Assembly (NCBI GenBank): GCA_020847045.1
Contig: JADLCT010000011.1
Location: 62,001-126,000, forward strand
Direction of reading: 5' to 3'
Source: Bryobacterales bacterium
Lineage (GTDB): Bacteria > Acidobacteriota > Terriglobia > Bryobacterales > Bryobacteraceae
DNA length: 64,000 nt
This document shows, one piece after another, positions 1 to 8,451 of this stretch. The position numbers and the translations under genes were made by a program. How positions within the stretch are numbered: the first letter of the stretch is position 1; the number at the start of each line of letters is the position of its first letter. The notes beneath the pieces were generated by a model, which worked only from the letters and a program-made list of their open reading frames with translations, was not told the DNA's origin and did not search any database.

Positions 1-1284
1 CACGCCGTCGCCCTCGTAGCGGATCTCGCGCGGCCGTCCATGCTCATGGATCATGTGCAATGCGGCGCCCTCGCCGGCGGGAAGGCGCAGGACAATCTCT
101 GACACGGGGTCCAGGCCGAGCATGCCGTCCATCAGTGCGGCGAGCCGCTCCAGCCCTTCGCCTGTCCGCGCGGACGCGGACGTCACCTGGTGCAACTTCA
201 GCGCCGGGCCGCCCCCGCCACGCTGCGCCGCCAGACGCCGGCCCAGCGCCTCGGCCATGGCGGTGGCCTCCAGCGGCGGCAGCAGGTCCGACTTGTTCAA
301 CACCACTAATTGCGGTGTGGAGGCCGCGCCAATCTCGGCCAGCACCTCCAGCACGTGCGCGAAGTGAGATTCGGCGTGGGGCGAAGCCGCGTCCACCACA
401 TGCAGCAGTAGCGCCGCCTCGGCCACCTCTTCCAGCGTGGCGCGAAACGCCTTCACGAGCGTCGTAGGCAGGTTACGGATGAACCCCACCGTGTCACTCA
501 ACAGGGCGCGCCGCCGCGAGGGAAGAGTGATCTGCCGCACCGTGGGATCGAGTGTGGCGAACATTCTCGCGTCGGCCAGAACGTCCGCCCCGGTCAGACG
601 GTTGAACAACGACGACTTCCCGGCATTCGTATAGCCGGCCAACGCCACCGTCGCCAGCGGCACGCTTTCGCGCTTTTTCCGTTGAATGGTCCGCGTGGAG
701 CGCACCGTGCGCAACTGCCCTTCGATCTTGCTGATGCGGGTCCAGATGCGCCGCCGGTCCGTTTCCAGCTTCGTTTCCCCCGGGCCGCGCGTGCCAATGC
801 CGCCGCCCAGCCGCGACATGGCCGCTCCGCGTCCGGTGAGCCGCGGCAGCAGGTAGTTCAATTGCGCCAGTTCCACCTGCAGTTGTCCCTCGCGCGTACG
901 GGCGCGCCGGGCGAAGATGTCCAGGATCAGTTGCGTGCGATCCAACACCTTGCACTTCAGCTCGCGCTCCAGATTGCGGATTTGCGGACCCGTCAGGTCG
1001 CGGTCAAACAGCACAAGACTTGCTTGCGATGCGGCGGCCAGTCCGGCGAGTTCGGCCACCTTGCCCGCGCCGATCAGCGTGGCCGCGTCGGGCGCGTGAC
1101 GTGTTTGGAGAATGCGGTCCAACACCTCGGCGCCAGCGCTTTCAGCCAGTACGGCCAGCTCTTCCAGAGATTCCGCCGCCGTTACCGGTTCGTGATGAGG
1201 GGATGCGGTTTTAGACGCCCCGCGTTGAGGCGTGTCCAGGCCGACCAGCAGGGCGCGTTCGCGCTCGATCGCCGTTGTATCCAG
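1..1284 (-). CDS. hflX: GTPase HflX (C-terminus beyond the left edge)
   Basis: Ribosome-associated GTPase of the Obg/HflX class; in other bacteria HflX splits or rescues stalled ribosomes. Translating the minus strand gives the HflX N-terminal domain, then the signature [18 protein letters not shown], then the G domain with P-loop [14 protein letters not shown] and NKSD. It follows hfq directly, the classic hfq-hflX order. No ATG, GTG or TTG lies in frame between the stop inside hfq and the conserved N-terminus. The best candidate is CTG at 1284-1282, one base after the hfq TGA, so translation is probably coupled to hfq. Family assignment is certain, the start is not. Confidence 0.93.
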   Translation of the reverse strand, partial: MDTTAIERERALLVGLDTPQRGASKTASPHHEPVTAAESLEELAVLAESAGAEVLDRILQTRHAPDAATLIGAGKVAELAGLAAASQASLVLFDRDLTGPQIRNLERELKCKVLDRTQLILDIFARRARTREGQLQVELAQLNYLLPRLTGRGAAMSRLGGGIGTRGPGETKLETDRRRIWTRISKIEGQLRTVRSTRTIQRKKRESVPLATVALAGYTNAGKSSLFNRLTGADVLADARMFATLDPTVRQITLPSRRRALLSDTVGFIRNLPTTLVKAFRATLEEVAEAALLLHVVDAASPHAESHFAHVLEVLAEIGAASTPQLVVLNKSDLLPPLEATAMAEALGRRLAAQRGGGGPALKLHQVTSASARTGEGLERLAALMDGMLGLDPVSEIVLRLPAGEGAALHMIHEHGRPREIRYEGDGV

Positions 1285-1285
1285 A

Positions 1286-1588
1286 TCAGTTCTCGCCGGC
1301 GTCGGAGGCCGAGACTCCGACCGCCTGTCCGGGGACGCCTGGCTGCGAGGAGCCGTGGTGCGCTCCCGCCGCGTGGTGCACTGGCTTGGCTACGACCACC
1401 GTCGAGATGGCATGCTTGAAGATGAGTTGTTCCTGGTTGTTCGACTCCAGAACCACGCTGTACTTATCGAAGCTGCGAATCCGGCCCGACAACTTCACGC
1501 CGCTCATTAAATAGATGGTCAGGAAGGTGCGTTCTTTGCGCGCAGCGTTGAGAAACGCCTCTTGGATGTTCTGGGGTAGTTTCTCCAT
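1286..1588 (-). CDS. hfq: RNA chaperone Hfq
   Basis: Sm-like hexameric RNA chaperone that pairs small RNAs with mRNAs. The 100-residue product has the Sm1 motif (residues about 9-45) and the Sm2 motif FKHAIST (57-63), where most Hfq proteins have YKHA. The C-terminal tail is short and carries two HH pairs. The start at 1588 is preceded by the purine-rich AAAGGAAAG at good spacing. The same frame stays open upstream to another ATG at 1855, which has its own AGGA box and overlaps the stop of the preceding gene, so a 189-residue form with an 89-residue Pro/Ala-rich leader is possible. hflX follows immediately. Confidence 0.96.
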   Translation of the reverse strand: MEKLPQNIQEAFLNAARKERTFLTIYLMSGVKLSGRIRSFDKYSVVLESNNQEQLIFKHAISTVVVAKPVHHAAGAHHGSSQPGVPGQAVGVSASDAGEN

Positions 1589-1847
1589 GTGGCTTTCCTT
1601 TGGCCCCGCCGGGCTGCTCGATTGTGTGGAGGGAACTGAAGGCGCCCTGTTCACCCGATTGTACATCAGTTCCGTGTGATCCCCGGCCGCGGCGGGCTCT
1701 CCCGCCGTATCCTCACGCGGAGCCGCCGGCGCTTCCGGCATTCTGGGCGCGTGAGACTCGGGCCTGCGGAAATCGGCGCCGTTCAACGCTTCGCCCGGAC
1801 GCCGCGGAGCGGAGGGACGCCCAGGAATCGGAGGGGAGGGTGGTGCA

Positions 1848-2162
1848 TTATTCATCGTGGTCCTGGCTCGCGGCTGCATGGGCCGCCAGCTCTTTCCTTT
1901 CGCACATCTGTTCGAGTTCGCTCCGGGTGAGACGCCTCGCGGGCGCCTGGCGCCGGGCATTCCCCGCCTTGGCCGCGGGTTCGTAGGTGAACTCCTGGAC
2001 CGAGGCGAATTCGCCTTCCAAATCGAAATCCGGCGTACGCCGCACCGTAGGAATTCGCGCCACGCCGTGCTCGTCAATGAGGCACTCGGAACCATCCGAG
2101 GTGGAGAACCGGACGCGCGCCACATGCTCAATCGCCAACCGGCGAACATCAAGTAACTTCAT
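1848..2162 (-). CDS. conserved-looking hypothetical protein upstream of hfq
   Basis: A 104-residue soluble protein I do not recognise. It starts [10 protein letters not shown], has a beta-rich first half ([21 protein letters not shown]) and a charged C-terminal helix ([13 protein letters not shown]). No signal peptide, membrane segment or metal-binding cluster is visible. It is the first gene after a good promoter at 2175-2203. Its TAA stop overlaps the upstream candidate start of hfq by 8 nt, so it probably belongs to the hfq-hflX transcript. Function unknown. Confidence 0.7.
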   Translation of the reverse strand: MKLLDVRRLAIEHVARVRFSTSDGSECLIDEHGVARIPTVRRTPDFDLEGEFASVQEFTYEPAAKAGNARRQAPARRLTRSELEQMCERKELAAHAAASQDHDE

Positions 2163-2174
2163 GAGTGCATCGCC

Positions 2175-2203
2175 AATGTAACAGGTTAGTAAGGTAGGTT
2201 CAA
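2175..2203 (-). promoter_or_regulatory. sigma-70-type promoter of the hfq-hflX operon
   Basis: Read on the minus strand, TTGAAC (2203-2198) is separated by 17 nt from TACATT (2180-2175). The start codon of the first gene (2162) lies 12 nt after the -10, giving a leader of only a few nucleotides and no Shine-Dalgarno sequence. Inferred from sequence only. Confidence 0.5.
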
Positions 2204-2228
2204 GCGGGACCGGTGCCTGTCCGGCAAT

Positions 2229-3389
2229 CTAAGCCGCCTCCAGGACCGTCACCACACAGGTCGCGCCGGAGCCTCCCAGGTTCTGCGCCAGGCCAAGCGA
2301 GGCGTCCCGCACCTGCCGCGCGCCCGCCACGCCGCGGAGCTGCGCCACCAGTTCGCACAACTGCGCCGCGCCGGTCGCGCCCACGGGATGACCTTTTGAC
2401 TTCAACCCGCCCGATGGGTTCACCGGAATCCGTCCACCCAAAGCCGTCGCTCCCGACGCGGAGAAGGGGCCGCCCTGGCCGCGCGGGCACAGGCCAAGGT
2501 CTTCCAACGCCACGATTTCGGCGATCGTGAAGCAATCATGCAACTCGGCCACATGAAGATCCGCCGCCTGCACGCCCGCCATGGCAAACGCCCTCCGTCC
2601 GGCGGCCGCAACCGCCGGGAAGGTGGTAATGCTGCTCTTGCGGTCCAGCGCCAGGTAGTCCGATGTCTGCGCGACGCCTCGAACGCGGACCGGGGTTTTG
2701 CTGCCGCCCCGGGTCCGTTCGAGCGGCAGCAGCACCAGCGCCGCCGCGCCGTCGGAAACCAGGGAGCAGTCATATAAGGTAAGCGGCTCGGCCACCATCC
2801 GCCCGGCCAGCGCCTGCTCCACGGTAATCGTCTTGCGCAGGTGAGCCTCTGGATTCAACGCGCCATGCGCATGATTCTTCACGGCGACTCGCGCCAGATG
2901 TTCGCGCGTCGTGCCGAATTCGTACATGTGCCGCCGTGCAATCATGGCGAACAGCGCCGGAAAGGTGGCGCCGGCCCGCACCTCTCCCCCCAGGTCTCCC
3001 GCGCCGGCCAGAATTTCGGCCACGCGCGCCGTCGTCTGGCTGGTCATCTTTTCCACGCCGCAGACGAGCACGCAATCGTACATCCCCGAAGCCACCGCCG
3101 ACCAGGCATGGAAGAAGGCGCTGCCGGAGCTGGCGCAAGCCGCCTCGAAACGGGTGGCCGGTATGCCCGGCGCGCCCAAAGAAGACGCCACCAGCGGGGC
3201 CAGGTGGTTCTGCCCGGTGAACCCAGGAGCGGCGAAATTGCCCAGGTAGAGCGCTTCCAGAGATTCAGCGCCCAGTCCGGCGTCGTCCAGGGCGGCGCGG
3301 CAGGCCGTCAGGGAGAGCGATCGCACATCCTCGCCCGGAAAGGCTCCGAACGGCGTTTTACCGGCTCCGGCAATGGCTACTGGCCGCAT
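2229..3389 (-). CDS. thiolase family protein (SCP-x/acetyl-CoA acetyltransferase type)
   Basis: Catalyses thiolytic cleavage or Claisen condensation of acyl-CoAs, probably in lipid or branched-chain degradation. The 386 residues match the family length. Visible active-site elements are the nucleophile Cys85 in FEAACASSG, the ELHDCF motif (His284, Cys286) typical of SCP2/SCP-x thiolases, GHPVGATG (His334) and the C-terminal GGSGATCVV. The HDCF motif separates it from classical FadA-type thiolases. The start has a strong AAGGAG box. It is monocistronic, with no beta-oxidation genes beside it, so the substrate cannot be assigned. Confidence 0.92.
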   Translation of the reverse strand: MRPVAIAGAGKTPFGAFPGEDVRSLSLTACRAALDDAGLGAESLEALYLGNFAAPGFTGQNHLAPLVASSLGAPGIPATRFEAACASSGSAFFHAWSAVASGMYDCVLVCGVEKMTSQTTARVAEILAGAGDLGGEVRAGATFPALFAMIARRHMYEFGTTREHLARVAVKNHAHGALNPEAHLRKTITVEQALAGRMVAEPLTLYDCSLVSDGAAALVLLPLERTRGGSKTPVRVRGVAQTSDYLALDRKSSITTFPAVAAAGRRAFAMAGVQAADLHVAELHDCFTIAEIVALEDLGLCPRGQGGPFSASGATALGGRIPVNPSGGLKSKGHPVGATGAAQLCELVAQLRGVAGARQVRDASLGLAQNLGGSGATCVVTVLEAA

Positions 3390-3552
3390 GGTGTTCTCCT
3401 TCCGATTATCCGCCCTGTCGCCGGGAGGTCAAAACGCCGATAGACACTATGACGAAGTTCCGGCGAACGAAGAGAGAACAAGCCGGGGCAAATAACACTT
3501 GCACGTTTAGAGCGCCGCCGCCGTCAAGCATTCCAGGGAGAGTATCCTGTTC

Positions 3553-4125
3553 ATGGCGGCATACGTCCAAAGGGAAATGGCAGACATGAGCGATACGCGG
3601 GAACCTGTGGCCATCGAGACCCGGGAAGCGCGCGACCGCTTTGTCGAGCAGCATCTCCGGCGGATCTATTTGCAGATCTACCGTATGGTGGGCGACGCCG
3701 ACCACGCCCAGGACCTCACGCAGGAGGTCTTTATCAAGGCACTGCAGCGCGGCGGCCAGGTGCGCGACCCCGAACGCGCCGCCCACTGGCTGAGCCGTGT
3801 GGCCACCAACACGGCCATCGACTTCCTCCGCCGCCACGGACGCGTGAACCTGACCGCCGTGGAGGATCTGGCCGAACCCCTGGCTACAAGAGATGAGGAG
3901 AGCCCCGAGCATTCCGCCATTCGCACCGAGCAGCGCACGCGCCTGGAGGCTGGTCTGCGCCGGCTCAGCCCGCGTGAGCGCATGGCGCTGCTGCTGCGCG
4001 ACGTGGAGGGTTTGCCCGCCGAGGATGTGGCCCGCCAACTGAACTGCTCGAAGGCCACCGTGCGTTCGCACATCGCCAATGCCCGCGTGAAGTTTCGCCG
4101 TTTTCTGGAAAGGACGGGTGTATGA
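3553..4125 (+). CDS. RNA polymerase sigma-70 factor, ECF subfamily
   Basis: Alternative sigma factor with the two ECF regions: sigma-2 (residues about 25-95, with DAQDLTQEVFIKAL-like helix) and sigma-4 (about 125-185, helix-turn-helix LNCSKATVRSHI). It is followed by an anti-sigma gene with a 4-nt ATGA overlap, the usual regulatory pair. The start is ambiguous: ATG at 3553 sits 4 nt after a TATCCT -10-like box, while ATG at 3586 has an AGGGA box upstream. No convincing GGAAC-type autoregulatory promoter is seen. The stimulus and regulon are unknown. Confidence 0.93.
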   Translation: MAAYVQREMADMSDTREPVAIETREARDRFVEQHLRRIYLQIYRMVGDADHAQDLTQEVFIKALQRGGQVRDPERAAHWLSRVATNTAIDFLRRHGRVNLTAVEDLAEPLATRDEESPEHSAIRTEQRTRLEAGLRRLSPRERMALLLRDVEGLPAEDVARQLNCSKATVRSHIANARVKFRRFLERTGV

Positions 4126-4742
4126 GCCGCCGTAGCCATCCCAGTGCGCGGAAGCTTGCGCTGCTGGCCGGCGGCGAATTGGGCTGGTGGGAGCGTTTCC
4201 GGGCCACTCGTCATACCTCCGGCTGCGCGGCTTGCCGCGCCGAACTGGATGCTCTGCGCGAAACGCGCATGGAACTGGCCGACCTGGCCTGCGAACTGCC
4301 CGGCGCGGTGCAATGGGACCATTTGGCCGCCGAGATGAGGGCCAACATCCGTCTCGGCCTGGAGGCCGGCGAAATCGTCGCGCCTGTGGGAGCGACACGC
4401 ACGCCGGCGCCGGACAGCGAGGTGGAGTTTGAAGGCTATGGCTCCTTTTTCAGACCCATCGCGGTGATGGCTTCGGTGGCCATCTTTCTTTATTGCGCCA
4501 CATGGATGCTCAGCACGCGGACGAAGAGGTCCGGTTCCGTTGCCAGCGTGACGGTGGGCACGACGGGTGACGGAATCGAGCTTAAGAACGGCGCCACGGC
4601 CATGACTCTGTTTCATCATGGCGGTAAACCGGTGGCCGTCGAGATCAGCTCCGGCGGGCGCGAACGCGCCGCTTCGCTGCGGGCGCAGTATGTGGACGAG
4701 GACACCGGCGAGGTAACGATTCACCATGTCTACTCTGAGTAG
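4122..4742 (+). CDS. membrane-anchored anti-sigma factor with ZAS motif
   Basis: Probably sequesters the sigma factor encoded just upstream. The N-terminal cytoplasmic part has the zinc-binding anti-sigma motif H-x3-C-x2-C (His31, Cys35, Cys38). One transmembrane segment lies at about residues 112-130 (RPIAVMASVAIFLYCATWML). The periplasmic part is about 75 residues. Start overlaps the sigma gene by 4 nt and the end overlaps the next gene by 17 nt, so all three are translationally linked. Length 206 residues, normal for the class. Confidence 0.85.
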   Translation: MSRRSHPSARKLALLAGGELGWWERFRATRHTSGCAACRAELDALRETRMELADLACELPGAVQWDHLAAEMRANIRLGLEAGEIVAPVGATRTPAPDSEVEFEGYGSFFRPIAVMASVAIFLYCATWMLSTRTKRSGSVASVTVGTTGDGIELKNGATAMTLFHHGGKPVAVEISSGGRERAASLRAQYVDEDTGEVTIHHVYSE

Positions 4743-5829
4743 AGCGCTGCTGCTCGCCGCCACGCTGGCCGCGGGCGCGGCCCTGGCGCAGGTGAAAATC
4801 GCCCTTCCAGACGATTCGCCCGTGACGCTTGTCTCGGCTGATTGGGGGGGCACAACCACCAGCGAGCGTGGCGGCGCGCTTGTGGTGGATCTGCACTCGG
4901 TGATGAGCTTGCGGAACTCCTCGGCCAAGCGCATACGCGGTCTCACGCTGGTGGTGGCTTCGCAGGAGGTTACACCCGGCGGCCGCGCCAGCGTTACCAA
5001 AGTCTCGCTCGACGTCGGTTCCGGTGAAAACTTCCCCGTAAAGATCGACCTCCGTCTGCTGCGCCCGCTGCAGAAGGGGTCCGGCCCTCTCGTCGAGGTT
5101 ACCCTCGACGGCGTGCTCTTTGACGATCTCAGCTTTTACGGCCCGAACCGCGTGGAATCGCGCCGCGCGCTCACGGCCTGGGAGATGGAGGCGCAGCGCG
5201 ACCGTCACTGGTTCCGCCAGGTGCTGGAGCGCGAAGGCCCTGGTGGCTTGCGCCGGGAATGCGTGGCCAGCCTGGCCCGGCAGGCCGAAACTCAGGTTCT
5301 CGACGTACAACTGGCCCGGGGCGAACGCGTCACCGCCTCACCCATGAGAAAGGTGGAGGTGGCCGCGCTGCGTCTTCCCGATGCTCCCGTGCAGGCGGTG
5401 GGCGGCGCCGCCATGGCCGCGGAGGGACTGGCGGCGGTTTCCTCGGTCGATCTGGTGAACCAGAGCGCGCGTCCGGTCCGCTCGGTGGAGATTGGATGGC
5501 TGCTCCGCGATACGCGCGGCCGTGAATACTCCGCCGGTGCAACGCCCGCGCATATCGAGGCCAGCCCTGGCGCGCGCTTCCAGGTGAAGCAGGAGGGACG
5601 GCTGAAGTTCACCGAAAGCGGCGGCGCACCCGTCTCCATCGGGTCGCTCACGGCTTTTGTCAGCCAGGTGGAGTTCGTGGATGGCTCGTTATGGGTGCCC
5701 GCCCGCATCGCGTTGAGCGATGCCGTTGTGCGTAAGGCCATGGCGCCTTCCGGCGAGGAGCAGCGCCTCACCTCGATCTACCGCAAACGCGGTCTGCCGG
5801 CGCTGATCGAAGAACTCCGCCGTTTCTAA
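4726..5829 (+). CDS. secreted protein of unknown function, third gene of the ECF operon
   Basis: A 367-residue protein with a clear signal peptide (MSTLSRALLLAATLAAGAAL-AQ). Two beta-rich segments (about 25-125 and 205-325), each with wording like DLVNQSARPVRSVEIGW, resemble repeated immunoglobulin-like modules joined by a charged helical region. No catalytic motif is recognised. The 17-nt overlap with the anti-sigma gene implies co-translation, so it may be a periplasmic modulator or an output of the sigma system. That role is inference. Confidence 0.75.
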   Translation: MSTLSRALLLAATLAAGAALAQVKIALPDDSPVTLVSADWGGTTTSERGGALVVDLHSVMSLRNSSAKRIRGLTLVVASQEVTPGGRASVTKVSLDVGSGENFPVKIDLRLLRPLQKGSGPLVEVTLDGVLFDDLSFYGPNRVESRRALTAWEMEAQRDRHWFRQVLEREGPGGLRRECVASLARQAETQVLDVQLARGERVTASPMRKVEVAALRLPDAPVQAVGGAAMAAEGLAAVSSVDLVNQSARPVRSVEIGWLLRDTRGREYSAGATPAHIEASPGARFQVKQEGRLKFTESGGAPVSIGSLTAFVSQVEFVDGSLWVPARIALSDAVVRKAMAPSGEEQRLTSIYRKRGLPALIEELRRF

Positions 5830-5917
5830 CCCGCGTACTCTCCCTTCGCATGGTACGGACCGGCCCGCTGGAGCCATGCCGTGTTTCACATGGGGTCTGA
5901 TATCCTAACGCTCTACC

Positions 5918-6160
5918 ATGGCAACGGCGACACTCCAGACTAGCGACTACCTGGGCAAGCCGCCCGACCGGCTTTCGCTGGCGCAACGCACGGCCGCGGC
6001 GGGTAAATGGATCGCCCTGGAGATGTACACTCCCGAAACCCTGCCTCTGAAAGTGATCGAAGCCATCGGCGACAGCCCGGCCGAGTGCATCAGCCAGGTC
6101 GAATCACGCGGACTCGATCCGCGCGCCTTCGAGTTCTCCGTTATTCCGCCGGCTTTTTAG
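5918..6160 (+). CDS. small hypothetical protein
   Basis: An 80-residue soluble protein without signal peptide or known motif; the ending ESRGLDPRAFEFSVIPPAF is distinctive. It stands alone between the ECF operon and the PQQ operon. TATCCT at 5901-5906 lies 11 nt before the ATG and no Shine-Dalgarno sequence is present. Coding is supported by the normal-looking amino-acid composition only. Function unknown. Confidence 0.6.
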   Translation: MATATLQTSDYLGKPPDRLSLAQRTAAAGKWIALEMYTPETLPLKVIEAIGDSPAECISQVESRGLDPRAFEFSVIPPAF

Positions 6161-6210
6161 GCCCATCCCCATAGCGGCGGCCGTCCCGCGCACTCCCGGA
6201 ACCCGGGGGG

Positions 6211-6216
6211 TACAAT
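6211..6216 (+). promoter_or_regulatory. -10 element TACAAT, leaderless start of the PQQ operon
   Basis: TACAAT lies 6 nt before the GTG at 6223, which would place the transcription start on the start codon. No good -35 hexamer is seen at 16-18 nt, and no Shine-Dalgarno precedes either candidate start. Confidence 0.45.
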
Positions 6217-6222
6217 TCTTGT

Positions 6223-8451
6223 GTGCCATTCCAAGCAACCGCTATGCGCCGATTGTGTCTCGCCGCGTTTCTGGCCGCGCCCGCCGTTGGGCTGGCGGCG
6301 GATTGGACCGACTACCGGGGGCCCAACCGCGATGGCGTCTCCCCGGAAACAAACCTGGTCAACGAATGGTCACTCGAGGGCAAGAACCTGCTGTGGAAGG
6401 CCCCGTATGGCGGCCGCTCCACGCCGGTCATCTTCGGCGGCAGGGTGTATCTGTTCAACTCCTCCGGCAAGGAAGACACTGTGCAGGAGCGCCTCATGTG
6501 CTTCGACGCCGCCAGCGGCAAGGTGCTCTGGGAGTTTCACAACACCGTCTTTCACTCCGACGCCCCGGCCCATCGCGTGGCCTGGTCGTCGCCCGCAGTG
6601 GATGCCGAAACCGGGAATGTCTATATTTTTGGCGTCGATGGCCATCTGATCGCGGTGGACAAGAACGGTAAGAAGGTGTGGAACCGGTCGTTGAACGAGG
6701 AGTACGGCTACGTTTCGACGCACGGCGGCCGCACGGTCAGTCCGGTCGTCGATGGGGATCTGGTGATTGTCAGCGGCGTCATGAGCGCATGGGGCGAGAA
6801 CGCCCGCGCCGGCCACCGTTACGCGGCATTCGACAAGAAGACGGGCGCCATGGTGTGGTTCGTCCAACCGGGACAGCGTCCCTACGACACCACCTACTCG
6901 CCTCCGCTCATCACCGGCATTGCCGGCCAGCGCCTGCTGATTGCCGGTGGTGGTGATGGCGCCGTCCACGCCATGCAGGTTTCCACGGGCAAGAGCGTGT
7001 GGAGCCTGCCCCTCTCCAAGCGCGGACTGAACACGGGCGTGGCCGTCGATGGTTCGACGGTCTTCGTCAGCCACTCCGAGGAGAACCTCGAAGCCAATGA
7101 GATGGGACTGGTGGCCGCCGTGGATGGGTCGAAGACAGGCGCGCTCAAAATCTCCGATCTGAAGTGGAAAGACTACGGGCCTCAGACCGGCTACTCAAAT
7201 CCCGTACTGGCGAAGGGCGTGCTGTACCAGGTGGACAACTCGGCCAACCTGCTGGCGTTCGATCCCGCCACCGGCAAGGAGTTGTGGAAGCAAAATCTCG
7301 GCAATCTGCAAAAGTCTTCGCCCGTCTGGGCCGATGGCAAAATTTATGCCGCCACCGAGAGCGGCGCCGTCTATATCGTCAAGGTGGATCGCGAGCGCGC
7401 CGAGATTCTGAATAAGGTGACGCTTGGCGGCAAGGAGGCCGAGATCGTCTACGCTTCCCCCGCCATCAGCGAAGGCCGTATCTTCATCGTCTCCGACAAG
7501 GCCATGTATGTGTTCGGCAAACCCTCGCGGTTGGGCCGCGCACGAAATCTGTCCAACCGTGGCGCCGCCAAAGCCGCGCCGGTCGCTGAGCGTGTTACGG
7601 GGCTTGCCCGCAGCGTTCTGGAAAAGCCGGCCCAGCTGCAAGTGACGCCCGTGGAGGCCATCCTCAGCCCCGGTCAAAGCATTACCTTCACCGTCCGCGC
7701 TTTCGACGAGAAGGGCAATTTCCTGAAGAACGAAAAGGCCGAATGGTCGACGGAGATGAAAGGCGTGGTGACCGCCGGCGGCCAGTTCAAGGCCGATGCG
7801 TCCACGCGCGTGCAGGCCGGAAAGGTCGCCGCCAGCGTGGGGGGCCAGACGGTGGAAGCCCGTGTGCGCGTCCTGCCCGCCATCCCCATAAACATTGACT
7901 TTGAAACGTACAAGGCGGACGGCCCTCCGCCGGCGCTGTGGGTGAACGCGCTTGGCAAGTATCAGATTCGTGAGATGAACGGTTCGAAGGTGCTGGCCAA
8001 ACTCGCCGACAACGCCTTCACCAAGCGCGCGCGCACCTTCTTCGGCCACGCCAGCGAGCATGACTACACCATCGAGGCCGATGTCCGGGCCATCGACAAA
8101 AGACGTCAGATGGGCGACGCCGGCGTGGTGGCGCAACGGTATGCGCTTACTCTCTATGGCAACCATCAACGTCTGGAAATTCAGCCTTGGCAGGCCGAGC
8201 CGAACCGCACCGCGAGCGTCGGGTTCGCCTGGAAAAAGGACACCTGGTACCGTTTGAAGTTGCGCGTGGAGAACCTTCCCGGCGGCGCCGTGCGCGCCCG
8301 CGGCAAGGCCTGGCCCGTGGGGCAACCCGAACCGGCGAAGTGGACCGTGGAGCGGATCGATCCCGTCGGCAACCGGGAAGGCGCGGCCGGTATTTACGCC
8401 GACGCCGCCAACGAGGTCTTCTTCGACAACATCAAGGTGGTGAAGAACTGA
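6223..8451 (+). CDS. secreted PQQ-like beta-propeller protein with C-terminal Ig-like and LamG-like modules
   Basis: A 742-residue exported protein. After a signal peptide (MRRLCLAAFLAAPAVGLAA, following a seven-residue GTG-initiated extension) come repeated quinoprotein-type blades (about 25-430) with motifs such as DAASGKVLWEF and DPATGKELW. Residues about 460-555 look like a bacterial Ig-like fold. Residues about 560-742 look like a concanavalin/LamG or DUF1080-type carbohydrate-binding domain. The active-site residues of true PQQ dehydrogenases cannot be confirmed. First gene of an operon; it overlaps the next propeller gene by one base. The GTG start fits a leaderless mRNA; ATG at 6244 is the alternative. 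Confidence 0.85.
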   Translation: MPFQATAMRRLCLAAFLAAPAVGLAADWTDYRGPNRDGVSPETNLVNEWSLEGKNLLWKAPYGGRSTPVIFGGRVYLFNSSGKEDTVQERLMCFDAASGKVLWEFHNTVFHSDAPAHRVAWSSPAVDAETGNVYIFGVDGHLIAVDKNGKKVWNRSLNEEYGYVSTHGGRTVSPVVDGDLVIVSGVMSAWGENARAGHRYAAFDKKTGAMVWFVQPGQRPYDTTYSPPLITGIAGQRLLIAGGGDGAVHAMQVSTGKSVWSLPLSKRGLNTGVAVDGSTVFVSHSEENLEANEMGLVAAVDGSKTGALKISDLKWKDYGPQTGYSNPVLAKGVLYQVDNSANLLAFDPATGKELWKQNLGNLQKSSPVWADGKIYAATESGAVYIVKVDRERAEILNKVTLGGKEAEIVYASPAISEGRIFIVSDKAMYVFGKPSRLGRARNLSNRGAAKAAPVAERVTGLARSVLEKPAQLQVTPVEAILSPGQSITFTVRAFDEKGNFLKNEKAEWSTEMKGVVTAGGQFKADASTRVQAGKVAASVGGQTVEARVRVLPAIPINIDFETYKADGPPPALWVNALGKYQIREMNGSKVLAKLADNAFTKRARTFFGHASEHDYTIEADVRAIDKRRQMGDAGVVAQRYALTLYGNHQRLEIQPWQAEPNRTASVGFAWKKDTWYRLKLRVENLPGGAVRARGKAWPVGQPEPAKWTVERIDPVGNREGAAGIYADAANEVFFDNIKVVKN

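Noticed and set aside
3440-3500. GGAAC on the minus strand as a possible ECF -35 element
   Set aside because: The distance to the nearest GTC/CGTC-like -10 is wrong and it points towards the thiolase gene, not the sigma factor.
5848-5885. GCATGG...CCATGC inverted repeat after the ECF operon as terminator
   Set aside because: Only 6 bp with a long loop and no proper T-tract; too weak to annotate.
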